Shown: positions 54,429-62,989 of the stretch, in pieces
Position numbering within the stretch: the first letter of the stretch is position 1
Layout: every line of letters begins with the position of its first letter
NCBI GenBank assembly: GCA_020249435.1
Contig: JADCFQ010000005.1
Span: 62,001 to 126,000, forward strand
Direction of reading: 5' to 3'
Length of the DNA: 64,000 nt
DNA from: Roseomonas sp.
GTDB taxonomy: Bacteria; Pseudomonadota; Alphaproteobacteria; Acetobacterales; Acetobacteraceae
Notes under the pieces: model-generated
What the model was told of the DNA's origin: nothing
Database searches by the model: none
Seen by the model: only the letters and a program-made list of their open reading frames with translations
Translations under genes and position numbers: made by a program

Positions 54429-55381
54429 GGCGGGGTTTTCGGGCGATCAAAGCCGAGCAAGCCAAAGGTTTCCTTCATATGCGCCGGCAAGGGGGCAGCG
54501 AGTTCCAGCACACCACCTTCCGGATGCGGCAGGCGCAAGGCGCGCGCATGCAGATGGAGCGTATTGCCGAAACCTTCCAGATGCGCGGCCTCACCGCCAT
54601 ATTTACCATCACCCATGATCGGGCAGCGCAATGCCTCGGCGCAATGCACGCGGAGTTGATGGGTGCGACCAGTCAGCGGGCGCAATTCCAACATCGCCGC
54701 CTGACGCTGCGCGGAATCCACCACGCGATACAGCGTGACAGCGCGCGTGCCCTCCCCATCCGCAACCCCTGCCACGCGTTCGCCGCGCTGCCCGCCGAGC
54801 TTTGCCAGCGGCAGATCAATCCGGCCTTCCAGCGGATGCGGGCGGCCGATCACCACGGCCCAATAGGTTTTCTCGGCATCGCGGCCACGGAAGGCGGCGG
54901 CCAAGCGTGATGCCGCCGCAGCCGTGCGCCCCAGGATCAGAACGCCCGATGTGTCCTTGTCCAGCCGATGCACCAAACGCGGGCGTTCCTCATAACCAAA
55001 GCGGAGCGCATCCAGCATGCCATCCACATGGCGGATAATGCCTGGGCCCCCCTGCACCGGCAGGCCCTGCGGCTTGTCGAGCACAATCACCGAGGCATCA
55101 CGGTAGATCACCATGCGTTCAATGGCGGCAGCATCGCGTTCTGACACTGGCCGCGCGCTGGGCGGTTTCGCGGCATCCTGCGGCAGGGGCGGGATGCGCA
55201 ATTGCTGGCCGGGCTTGAGCCTTGCATTCGCCTCAACCCGCGCACCATCCAGCCGGATTTGCCCGGTGCGCAGCATCTTTTGCAGCGCGCCCTGGGTCAG
55301 GTTCGGGAAATGCCGATGAAACCAGCGATCAAGCCGGATATCGGCCTCGGCCGGGGCGATGGTGCGTTGGGTGACGGGCAT
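54410..55381 (-). CDS. RluA-family 23S rRNA pseudouridine synthase (RluC-like)
   Basis: A 323-residue RNA-modifying enzyme. An N-terminal S4 domain (ADIRLDRWFHRHFPNLTQGALQKMLRTGQIRLDG) precedes the catalytic domain, whose Asp lies in LVHRLDKDTSGVLIL. RPLTGRTHQLRVHCAE and LHLHARALRLPHP follow. S4 plus this layout fits RluC more than RluA. The frame runs to ATG 55450, which has AGGGGCG upstream, but ATG 55381 matches the usual N-terminus; both remain possible. Confidence 0.9.
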   Translation of the reverse strand: MPVTQRTIAPAEADIRLDRWFHRHFPNLTQGALQKMLRTGQIRLDGARVEANARLKPGQQLRIPPLPQDAAKPPSARPVSERDAAAIERMVIYRDASVIVLDKPQGLPVQGGPGIIRHVDGMLDALRFGYEERPRLVHRLDKDTSGVLILGRTAAAASRLAAAFRGRDAEKTYWAVVIGRPHPLEGRIDLPLAKLGGQRGERVAGVADGEGTRAVTLYRVVDSAQRQAAMLELRPLTGRTHQLRVHCAEALRCPIMGDGKYGGEAAHLEGFGNTLHLHARALRLPHPEGGVLELAAPLPAHMKETFGLLGFDRPKTPPCRHLR

Positions 55382-55501
55382 GGCATTCCGTAACAGGCAA
55401 GGCGCAGTTCTGAAAGCGGCAAATGCAGGGCGCGATTTCGCTGGTTCCATCGCCCCTGCTTCTGCTTTAAGGGAAGCGAAAATCAGACCGGGGAGGGTTT
55501 C

Positions 55502-56599
55502 ATGACCAAAGCTTCACAATTCCCAATCACGCGCCGTGCCCTTGGCGGGCTTGGCCTTGGCCTGGCCGCGACGGGTACTGCGCGGGCGCAGGATATGGCC
55601 GGCAAGACGATTGAATGGATCATCCCCTTCGCGGTGGGTGGCGGTTCGGATGTTTGGGCGCGGTTTCATTTGCCGATGCTGCAAAAGCACATGCCCGGCA
55701 ATCCCACGGTCGTGATCCGCAATGTCACCGGCGGCGGCAGCATCAATGGTGCCAATCAATTCGCGCAGCGCACGCGCCCTGATGGCCTCACCATCCTGGG
55801 GACCAGCGGTTCCACGCAATTCCCGTATCTGATGGGTGATCCGCGCGTGCGCTACGACTACCGCGCCTGGAGCGTGCTGATGGCAAGCCCGACCGGTGGC
55901 GTTTTGTATGTGCGCCCGGAATTGGGCGTGCGTGGCCCGGCGGATCTGGCGAAGCTGCAAGCCGCGCAGGGGCTGAAATTCGGCAGCCAGGGTCCGACCT
56001 CGCTTGATATCGTGCCGACTCTTGCCTTTGAACTGATGAACCTGAATGTGCAAATCGTCTTTGGCATGCAGGGCCGTGGCCAGGGGCGGCTTGCCTTTGA
56101 ACGTGGTGAGACGCCGATCGATTATCAGACATCCTCAGCCTATACGAGCCAGGTTCTGCCACTGGTGCGTGAAGGCAAGGCCGTGCCGCTATTCTCCTAT
56201 GGCATTCTAAATGCTGCGGGCGATATCGTACGCGATCCGAATTTCCCGGATTTGCCGAGCTTCCCCGAATTCCTGAAGGCCGCCACTGGCAAGGACCCCT
56301 CCGGCCCGGCCTGGGATGCCTATCGCACGCTGTTCGTCGCGGGCTTTGCGGCACAGAAATTCGTCGTAGTGCCCAAGGAAACGCCGCGCGCCGTGCAAGA
56401 CCTTTATCGCACGGCCTTCACGCGCATCTTCGCCGATCCGGAATACAAGGAAAAGCGCGGCACGGTGATTGGCGAATATGATGAGGTGGTGGGCGACGCC
56501 GCCGAGAAAGCCTACACCGCTGGCACCGTGATCAGTGAAACGACGCGCGAATGGATCAAGGAATGGTTGCTGCGCCGCTTCAACCATCGCCTCGGCTGA
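55502..56599 (+). CDS. TctC-like tripartite tricarboxylate transporter receptor
   Basis: A 365-residue periplasmic receptor with signal ITRRALGGLGLGLAATGTARAQD. It has the Bug-type core (WIIPFAVGGGSDVWARFHLPML, GGGSINGANQFAQRTRPDG) but is longer than standard Bug proteins and more divergent in its middle. It belongs with the permease gene 39 bases downstream. GGGGAGGG precedes ATG 55502. The ligand is probably a di- or tricarboxylate. Confidence 0.88.
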   Translation: MTKASQFPITRRALGGLGLGLAATGTARAQDMAGKTIEWIIPFAVGGGSDVWARFHLPMLQKHMPGNPTVVIRNVTGGGSINGANQFAQRTRPDGLTILGTSGSTQFPYLMGDPRVRYDYRAWSVLMASPTGGVLYVRPELGVRGPADLAKLQAAQGLKFGSQGPTSLDIVPTLAFELMNLNVQIVFGMQGRGQGRLAFERGETPIDYQTSSAYTSQVLPLVREGKAVPLFSYGILNAAGDIVRDPNFPDLPSFPEFLKAATGKDPSGPAWDAYRTLFVAGFAAQKFVVVPKETPRAVQDLYRTAFTRIFADPEYKEKRGTVIGEYDEVVGDAAEKAYTAGTVISETTREWIKEWLLRRFNHRLG

Positions 56600-56638
56600 T
56601 CATCCCAAAGGCAGCGCGGAAACAAGGAGTAAGGTTGC

Positions 56639-58600
56639 ATGCTTGACGCGCTGCTGATGGCGCTTACTGCGCTCGCGAGCCCTGAGCGCCTTGGCTATAT
56701 GGCGCTTGGCGTTTTGATTGGTTACGCGATTGGCGTGCTGCCCGCGCTGGGTGGCTTGGCCGGGCTTTCGCTGGTGATGCCGTTCATCTACGGGCTCGAT
56801 CAGGTCTCCGCCCTTGCGATGCTGGTCGGTCTGGTCGCGGTGGCGGCGACGGCGGATACATTCAGCTCCATCCTGATGGGCATACCCGGATCATCGGCCA
56901 GTCAGGCGACGATCCTGGATGGCTTCCCCATGGCCCGACGAGGAGAAGCCGCGCGCGCGCTATCGGCGTCCTTCATCGCTTCCATGATTGGTGGCCTGGT
57001 TGGTGCGGTGATTTTGACTGGCGCGGTGCTGATTGCGCGACCCTTGATTCTGGCGCTGGGCACTGCGGAATTGTTCATGCTGGCGCTGCTCGGGCTTTCC
57101 ATGGTGGGCGTGCTGGCGGGCAAAAGCTTTGCCAAGGGGCTGATTGCCTGTGGCATGGGCTTGGCGCTCGGCACGGTTGGCACCGCACCCGCCACGGCGG
57201 AATATCGGCTGGATTTCGGGTTGATCTATCTTTCGGATGGCTTGCCGTTGCCCGTGCTGGTGCTGGCGATTTTTGCATTGCCGGAGATCATTGATCTGGC
57301 CCGCGGTGGCGGGACAATCTCGCGCACTGCGGATTTGGGGCGAGGTTGGATTACGGGCCTACGCGACATCATGACCCATTGGTGGTTGTTGCTGCGCACA
57401 TCTTCCATCGGGTCCGTACTGGGCGCGATCCCGGGCCTTGGCGGTAGTGTCACCGATTGGATTGTCTATGGTCATGCGATTCAAACCGAGAAAAACGGTC
57501 AATTCGGCAAGGGCGATGTGCGCGGCGTGATCGCCGTGGAGGCATCCAATAACGCCCGCGAAGGTGGCGCGCTGGTGCCCACATTGTTCTTCGGCATTCC
57601 TTCTTCCGGGTCCATGGCAGTGTTCCTGGGTGGCATGACGCTGCTTGGCATTGAAGCGGGGCCCGCGCTGGTGGGTTCCCGGCTTGATCTGACCTATGCG
57701 ATCATCTGGTCGCTCGCCATCGCGAATGTCATGGGCACGCTGCTGTGTTTCGCAACATCGCCGCTGATTGCGCGGCTGACCACGGTGCGCTTCGGGCTGC
57801 TGGCGCCCTTCATGATGATGGTGGTCTGTTTCGGCGCCTTCAACAATAATCGCGAATTGGCGGATTTGTTGCTGCTGCTGGGTGTTGGCTTGCTCGGACT
57901 GCTGATGCGCCGCTTCGGCTGGCCGCGCCCGCCCTTCGTGGTGGGCTTTGTGCTGGCGCAGCCGATGGAAACCTATCTTTACCAGGCAGTGCAATTCTAT
58001 GGCTGGGATTTCCTGACGCGGCCTGGCGTTTTGATCATTGCCGCGCTGATCGTGGTATTTGCCGGGCTTGGTATTCGCAAGCGCCGTCTGGCCGATACGG
58101 AAGAAGATGGCGGCAGCACGGATACGGGCAAGCGCCAGCCTCAGGCGATTTTCGCGGTGATTCCGGTGGCGCTTTTTGCTGCCGTCTTCATTGATGCGAT
58201 GCGCCACAGCTTCCTGGGGGCGGTCTTCCCCATGATGATAGCCGGCGCCATGTTGCTGATCAGCGTGCCTGTCTTGTTGCGCCTGAATTTCGGGCGCGTC
58301 GGTGGTTCGCTGTTCCATGATGCGGAAGCCAATGCGAAGCCCGAGGATGGCAGCTTCTGGGCGCATCTCGGTTGGGTGATTGGGCTGGTTGGGCTTTCCG
58401 CCCTGGTCGGCTTCCTATTGGCCAATACCATCTTCTTCCTGGCTTTCCTGCGTTATGCGGCGGGCTGCACCTGGCGGATGACATTATTTTTAACTTCCAT
58501 CGCAACCATTGGTCTGATTGTGGTGGCGCAATTGCTGACGCTGGATTTCCCGCAAGGGCTATTGCAGTATTTCTTCGAACTCCCCTGGCCCTTACGCTGA
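56639..58600 (+). CDS. Tripartite tricarboxylate transporter permease, TctA-TctB fusion
   Basis: A 653-residue membrane protein. The first about 500 residues are TctA: GVLIGYAIGVLPALGGLAG, FSSILMGIPGSSASQATILDGFPMARRGEAARAL, EASNNAREGGALVPTLFFGIPSSGSMA. After a charged linker (KRRLADTEEDGGSTDTGKRQ, about 481-500), four further helices (about 505-650) look like the small TctB subunit. Usually these are separate genes. AAGGAG precedes the ATG. It works with the receptor upstream. Confidence 0.92.
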   Translation: MLDALLMALTALASPERLGYMALGVLIGYAIGVLPALGGLAGLSLVMPFIYGLDQVSALAMLVGLVAVAATADTFSSILMGIPGSSASQATILDGFPMARRGEAARALSASFIASMIGGLVGAVILTGAVLIARPLILALGTAELFMLALLGLSMVGVLAGKSFAKGLIACGMGLALGTVGTAPATAEYRLDFGLIYLSDGLPLPVLVLAIFALPEIIDLARGGGTISRTADLGRGWITGLRDIMTHWWLLLRTSSIGSVLGAIPGLGGSVTDWIVYGHAIQTEKNGQFGKGDVRGVIAVEASNNAREGGALVPTLFFGIPSSGSMAVFLGGMTLLGIEAGPALVGSRLDLTYAIIWSLAIANVMGTLLCFATSPLIARLTTVRFGLLAPFMMMVVCFGAFNNNRELADLLLLLGVGLLGLLMRRFGWPRPPFVVGFVLAQPMETYLYQAVQFYGWDFLTRPGVLIIAALIVVFAGLGIRKRRLADTEEDGGSTDTGKRQPQAIFAVIPVALFAAVFIDAMRHSFLGAVFPMMIAGAMLLISVPVLLRLNFGRVGGSLFHDAEANAKPEDGSFWAHLGWVIGLVGLSALVGFLLANTIFFLAFLRYAAGCTWRMTLFLTSIATIGLIVVAQLLTLDFPQGLLQYFFELPWPLR

Positions 58601-58611
58601 CGGATAAGATT

Positions 58612-59703
58612 ATGCAGAAAGCCATTCCCTGCACCTTGATGCGCGGCGGCACCAGCCGCGGCCCCTATTTCCTGCGCGATGATTTGCCGGAAGATCGGGA
58701 CGCCATGGGCCGCGTCTTGCTCGCCGCCATGGGATCACCGGATGCGCGGCAAATTGATGGGCTGGGCGGCGCGACAACGCTGACCAGCAAGGTTTGCATT
58801 GTCTCTCGTGCAGCAGCGGGTGAAGCGCAGCAGGTGGATTACCTGTTCGCGCAGGTTTCCGTGGATCGTGCCTTTGTGGATTGGGGGCCGACATGTGGGA
58901 ATATGCTGGCGGGCGTTGGACCTTTCGCGATTGAAAGCGGGTTGGTGCCAGCCGAGGAAGGCGAAACCCGCGTGATGATCCGCGCCGTGAATACGGGTGC
59001 GATGATCGAAGCCGTGGTGCAAACACCAGGACAGCGCGTGAATTATGAAGGCGATACCGCGATTGCCGGCGTGCCCGGCACGGCTGCGCCGATTGTGCTG
59101 AATTTTGCCGATGCGGTCGGTGGTGCGACCGGCAAGCTGATGCCAACCGGCAACGCCATTGATGTGATTGATGGCGTGGCAGTGACCTGCCTTGATATCT
59201 GCATGCCGGTGGTGATCGCGCGCGCGCGGGATTTCGGCAAAACCGCCCGCGAAACCGCAAAGGAATTGGACGCCGATAAGGATTTCATGGCGCGCATCGA
59301 AGCCATTCGCCGCAAGGCGAGCCTTGCCATGGGCATGGGCGATGCGGAAGGCCGCGTCATTCCGAAATTCGCGATCATTGCGGAACCCGCCGGCGGGCAG
59401 GGTGGTGTTGCGGCGCGGTACTTCACGCCACTCGCCTGCCATGAGGCGATGGCAGTGACAGGCGGCATTTGCATCGCGAGTGCTTGCGTATTGCCGGGCA
59501 CGGTGGCGGAGGGTGTGGCGCAGATCACCGGCGCGGATCGGGAGACGATTATGCTGGAACACCCAACCGGCAGCATGGAAGCGGTGATCACCACGCGGCG
59601 TGCGGCGGATGGATCGCGGGAGGTGATTTCCGGCGGCACGCTGCGCACCGCGCGGCGGTTGATGGCAGGCGAGGTTTATGTCCCCGCCCGCGCTTGGGGT
59701 TGA
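58612..59703 (+). CDS. PrpF/GalD-type isomerase (4-oxalomesaconate tautomerase-like)
   Basis: A 363-residue member of the PrpF family, two-domain diaminopimelate epimerase-like isomerases. CTLMRGGTSRGPYFLRDDLP is the family opening, GPTCGNMLAGVGPFAIE carries the first catalytic Cys region and GGICIASACVLPGTVAEG the second. Members isomerise aconitate, or oxalomesaconate in gallate breakdown. It is 11 bases after the tricarboxylate transporter gene, fitting a role on the imported tricarboxylate. Confidence 0.9.
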   Translation: MQKAIPCTLMRGGTSRGPYFLRDDLPEDRDAMGRVLLAAMGSPDARQIDGLGGATTLTSKVCIVSRAAAGEAQQVDYLFAQVSVDRAFVDWGPTCGNMLAGVGPFAIESGLVPAEEGETRVMIRAVNTGAMIEAVVQTPGQRVNYEGDTAIAGVPGTAAPIVLNFADAVGGATGKLMPTGNAIDVIDGVAVTCLDICMPVVIARARDFGKTARETAKELDADKDFMARIEAIRRKASLAMGMGDAEGRVIPKFAIIAEPAGGQGGVAARYFTPLACHEAMAVTGGICIASACVLPGTVAEGVAQITGADRETIMLEHPTGSMEAVITTRRAADGSREVISGGTLRTARRLMAGEVYVPARAWG

Positions 59704-59821
59704 GCGTTTTCACGCCAAATGGAACCACTTGATGGCTCGGAAAATACGACCGAACATAGGTTTAACAGGCTGCTGAACTTCGTAGCCTGATTTCTGCCTT
59801 TACGTTTCATGTTCGTCGCAT
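59704..59821. other. Non-coding sequence between the isomerase gene and the transposase remnant
   Basis: No frame of interest is present. The stretch is more AT-rich than its surroundings (TTTAACAGGCTGCTGAAC and similar), which fits the edge of an inserted element. I could not find terminal inverted repeats by eye. Confidence 0.4.
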
Positions 59822-60138
59822 TTTATCGAGGTTGCACCGCACGCCGACCGACCGCAGAAGGTCACGCTGGCCGACGATAAAAGCTTTGCTACGAAGGACT
59901 TCGCGGCCAAACCCCACGCGATCAACATGCCAGCGCATGTGGCGCAGCATACCAAAGGCCAGCGTTCGGCGATTGATGGCCGCACCGCGCGGCACGCTGG
60001 CTAGGCCATCAGCTTGCGTATTCGTAAGCGGGTCGAGGAAGCCTTCGGCTGGGCCAAGACAGCGGCTGGCAGTTCACCCTGGCAATGGCAGCTTACAATC
60101 CGGTTTCCCTGCCGAAGTTACTGGTAGTGGCGGCATAA
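59822..60138 (+). pseudogene. Decayed IS5-type transposase, C-terminal fragment
   Basis: Reading from 59822 the frame gives VTLADDKSFATKDF, then HVAQHTKGQRSAIDGRTARHAG, an in-frame TAG (60002-60004), and IRKRVEEAFGWAKTAAG. A deletion with frame change follows near 60065, after which WQFTLAMAAYNPVSLPKLL runs to TAA at 60136-60138. These are the conserved C-terminal segments of IS5-group transposases, including the YREK-like region (RKRVEEAFGW). The N-terminal half is missing. It cannot make active transposase. Confidence 0.88.
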
Positions 60139-60272
60139 CGCCCCCAGCCTGTACCGAGCGTGCCGACCGGGCCAAAAAGCCACAAGAAATGGCTGTGTTA
60201 AGGCGCAACAGCGCTAAAACCATGCTAGCGCGCTAAATCAGCCACATCCAATGGCAGTTTTTCAGGCGCCTG
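60139..60272. other. Non-coding sequence after the transposase remnant
   Basis: No gene is present. It includes short AT-rich stretches and a GCTAGCGCGCTAA motif and probably contains the lost right end of the element and the 3' flank of the methyltransferase gene. Confidence 0.4.
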
Positions 60273-60869
60273 TCAGGACTTCGGCTGGTAATGCCAAACG
60301 CTGGCGGGCGGAAAATTCAGCGGCGTCCAAGCGAGGCGCTCAGCTTCCAGCTTCAAGGTGCGATAGGGCAGGGGAGAAGTGATGCAGTAGGTATAAAGCA
60401 GGAAGCCTTTGCCAGGCGCGACTGCCTCTACCTGGTCAATGAATTGACGCTGCTTTTTTTCAGGCAATAACACCAAGGGAATGCCGCAGATCACGGTCCC
60501 GATATTGGCGGCGATGTGGTTGAGCTTATCAGCCGGCAAGTTAAAGGCATCGGCCTGGAGCACCTTCGTCTCAGGGAATGTCAACTCCAGATGCTCGGCC
60601 ATTTCAGGCACGATTTCCACCAAAACAATGCGCTTGGGCGCGATGCCGGACCGGATGAGGCTATGCGTGACCGCCCCTGTGCCAGCACCAAGTTCAAGCA
60701 CGGCGGCTTCCGAGCCTTTCTCGATATGCTTGGCGATCAGCTTGCCCAATATTGGCGAGGATGGGACGATGGAGCCCATTTGCAGGGGATTTTGCAGCCA
60801 CCTGCGGAAGAACAAATTCGTGGCGCGCGGGCTTACGAACTCATCTGATGATACTGATTTTGATGACAT
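60273..60869 (-). CDS. Class I SAM-dependent methyltransferase, phospholipid N-methyltransferase-like
   Basis: A 198-residue methyltransferase. FFRRWLQNPLQMGSIVPSSPILGKLIAKHI is the characteristic opening of the PmtA-like group, and the SAM loop is VLELGAGTGAVTHSLI, followed by VLVEIVPEMAEHL and ADAFNLPADKL. PmtA methylates phosphatidylethanolamine toward phosphatidylcholine. ATG 60869 has GGGATT upstream; a TTG at 60911 with GGAG upstream would add 14 residues. It diverges from the phosphonate cluster and borders the transposase remnant. Confidence 0.82.
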   Translation of the reverse strand: MSSKSVSSDEFVSPRATNLFFRRWLQNPLQMGSIVPSSPILGKLIAKHIEKGSEAAVLELGAGTGAVTHSLIRSGIAPKRIVLVEIVPEMAEHLELTFPETKVLQADAFNLPADKLNHIAANIGTVICGIPLVLLPEKKQRQFIDQVEAVAPGKGFLLYTYCITSPLPYRTLKLEAERLAWTPLNFPPASVWHYQPKS

Positions 60870-60972
60870 AGCCAAATCCCATGAGCTTCCGGTTCGGACA
60901 GCCTTGGTCAACGAAAACGACTCCGACGCGATCCAAAGCTCGGTTGCTTACACAGGGATTTATGGCGCGATG

Positions 60973-60990
60973 ATCACGGATCAGTGACAG
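60973..60990 (-). promoter_or_regulatory. Weak Pho box-like repeat facing the methyltransferase gene
   Basis: On the minus strand CTGTCAC, four bases, then CCGTGAT resembles the paired seven-base PhoB repeats, with the second half carrying two mismatches. It lies roughly 60-100 bases upstream of the methyltransferase start, depending on which start is used. It is suggestive only. Confidence 0.3.
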
Positions 60991-61105
60991 CTTCATTAAA
61001 GCGCTTCGCAATCGGCGCGTTTTTTCAAGGTCATCACCAACCAAAGGCGTCTCATGGGCGGCTTCGACGCCCTGGTTGCTGCCTCGACATTGATCCTTCA
61101 CACGT

Positions 61106-61123
61106 TTGTCATCCATCTGTCAC
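61106..61123 (+). promoter_or_regulatory. Pho box upstream of phnC
   Basis: TTGTCAT (61106-61112), four bases, CTGTCAC (61117-61123) matches the PhoB consensus of two seven-base repeats with an eleven-base period. A weaker third repeat (CTTCACA) precedes it in phase. It ends 23-41 bases before the phnC start codons, so PhoR/PhoB control under phosphate limitation is likely. Confidence 0.8.
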
Positions 61124-61163
61124 ACAGCATTGCTAGGCCGACCTCATGAAACACGGGGTCTCC

Positions 61164-61961
61164 ATGCTGGAAATTGAGCGTCTGACGCGGCGTTTTGGCA
61201 CCAAGACGGCGGTGGATGGCGTGAGCCTGTCCATTCCTGCTGGGCAGATGGTGGGCGTGATTGGCCGCTCCGGCGCCGGGAAATCCACCCTGCTCCGCAT
61301 GATCAACCGCCTGACGGAGCCAAGCGAAGGGCGCATCATTTTCGATGGCCAGGATGTGACGCAGCTGAAAGGCCGGGCTTTGCGTGATTGGCGCATGCGC
61401 TCCGCCATGATCTTCCAGCAATTCAACCTGGTGCAAAGGCTTGATGTGCTGACCAATGTGCTGGTCGGGCGGCTCAATCAGCGCCCCATGCTGTCTTCCA
61501 TGTTCAAGATGTTCACGGCGGAAGAACGCGCCATGGCGCTGACTGCGCTTGATCGGTTTGATCTGGCCGAGGCCGCGCTGCAACGCGCCGATACGCTCTC
61601 AGGTGGCCAGCAGCAGCGTGTCGCGATTGCGCGCGCACTGATGCAGAATCCGCGCCTGATCCTGGCCGATGAGCCGATTGCCTCGCTCGACCCGCGCAAT
61701 TCGAAGATTGTGATGGATGCGCTGCGCGATGTGAACCGCGATGGGCTAACCGTTTTGGTCAATTTGCATGATCTGACCACGGCGCGCGGCTATTGCGACC
61801 GGATTGTCGCGCTGAACGCCGGGCGCGTTGTCTTTGATGGCCCGCCTGCGGAACTCACCGCCGCCCGTATCCGCGAGGTTTATGGCGTGAGCGAAGAGGA
61901 ATTCGCCGAAGAAGCCGCACAGGCGGTCGGCGCCACACCGCATCAGCTTGCGGTGGCTTGA
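61164..61961 (+). CDS. phnC: Phosphonate ABC transporter ATP-binding protein
   Basis: A 265-residue ATPase. Walker A is GRSGAGKST (about 32-40), then [22 protein letters not shown], the PhnC-type Q-loop region, [27 protein letters not shown] and [19 protein letters not shown]. PhnC powers phosphonate or phosphite import. The frame also has ATG at 61146. I prefer 61164 because GGGG lies five bases upstream and the Pho-box promoter would leave a near-leaderless message for the earlier codon. Confidence 0.93.
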   Translation: MLEIERLTRRFGTKTAVDGVSLSIPAGQMVGVIGRSGAGKSTLLRMINRLTEPSEGRIIFDGQDVTQLKGRALRDWRMRSAMIFQQFNLVQRLDVLTNVLVGRLNQRPMLSSMFKMFTAEERAMALTALDRFDLAEAALQRADTLSGGQQQRVAIARALMQNPRLILADEPIASLDPRNSKIVMDALRDVNRDGLTVLVNLHDLTTARGYCDRIVALNAGRVVFDGPPAELTAARIREVYGVSEEEFAEEAAQAVGATPHQLAVA

Positions 61962-61989
61962 TCCCCCCACCCCTATAGGAGATTGCGAC

Positions 61990-62988
61990 ATGTTCACCCG
62001 CCGTTCGCTTGCTGGGCTTGCCGCTGGCGCTGCCCTGCTGCCGAGCCTTGCCAAGGCGCAAGCCTGGAATCCGCGCCGTACCGAGAGCTTCAATGAAGGC
62101 TTCCCAGAACCGGGCCGTCGCCCCTGGGCGGAACAAGTGCCGCAGCTGCGCGTTGGCTTGCTGGGCGGGGAAAATGAAGCCGATCGCATGGGCCGTTTCG
62201 GCGCCTATCGCGAATTGCTGGAACGCACCTTTGGTGTGCCGACCAGGCTGTTCCCGGCGTCTGATTACGCTGGCGTCTTGCAGGCCTTCAGCGCGAAGCA
62301 GATTGAAGTCGCCTCACTTGGCCCATCGGGCTATGCCGGCGCCTGGCTTGATACGAATGGCGGGGTCGAGCCCCTGCTGACCGCCGAGGAATCGGATGGT
62401 TCCATTTCCTACATCGCCGTGATGGTGGTGCGTGCCGATTCCGGCATCACCAATCTTGAGCAGATGCGCGGCAAGTCACTTGCCTGGGCGGATGCGAATT
62501 CAACCTCGGGCTATCTCATCCCGCGCTTCGCGCTGCGTCGTGGTGGTATTGCGGTGGATGGCAATGCCTATTTCTCCCGTACCGGTTTCGCGGGCGGGCA
62601 TGAACAGGGCGTGGTCGCGGTGCTGCAGCGCCAATATGATGCGGCGGTGACCTGGGCCTCTGGCCAGGGTGATGAGGCGCAAGGCTTCACGCGCGGCAAT
62701 CTGCGCGCCATGGTGCAGAAGGGCATGCTCAATATGGGTGACCTCCGCATCATCTGGCGGTCTGAACCGATTGTGAATGGGCCGATCTCGGCGCGTACCG
62801 ATCTTCCGGCGGCCTTCAAGGAAGATTTCAAGCGCTTCCATCTTGCTCTGCCCAAGGCGCATCCGGAAATCTATCGCCAGATCGAGCGTGGCGCCGGTAC
62901 CGGCTATCGTGAAGTACGGCATCAGGATTACGATCTGATCGTTGAAATCCGCCGCGAGGAAGCCGCCGCGCGTCGCCGCCGTTCTTAA
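61990..62988 (+). CDS. phnD: Phosphonate ABC transporter substrate-binding protein
   Basis: A 332-residue periplasmic receptor. The signal peptide is FTRRSLAGLAAGAALLPSLAKAQA. The binding domain has LRVGLLGGENEADRMGRFGAYRELLE, QIEVASLGPSGYAGAW and WADANSTSGYLIPRFAL, the conserved PhnD region that holds the phosphonate oxygens. GGAG precedes ATG 61990. One base separates its stop from phnE. Confidence 0.94.
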   Translation: MFTRRSLAGLAAGAALLPSLAKAQAWNPRRTESFNEGFPEPGRRPWAEQVPQLRVGLLGGENEADRMGRFGAYRELLERTFGVPTRLFPASDYAGVLQAFSAKQIEVASLGPSGYAGAWLDTNGGVEPLLTAEESDGSISYIAVMVVRADSGITNLEQMRGKSLAWADANSTSGYLIPRFALRRGGIAVDGNAYFSRTGFAGGHEQGVVAVLQRQYDAAVTWASGQGDEAQGFTRGNLRAMVQKGMLNMGDLRIIWRSEPIVNGPISARTDLPAAFKEDFKRFHLALPKAHPEIYRQIERGAGTGYREVRHQDYDLIVEIRREEAAARRRRS

Positions 62989-62989
62989 G

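Noticed and set aside
60841-61116. Minus-strand frame of 91 codons upstream of phnC
   Set aside because: It overlaps the start of the methyltransferase gene and the Pho-box promoter region, has no ribosome site, and its translation resembles no protein family.
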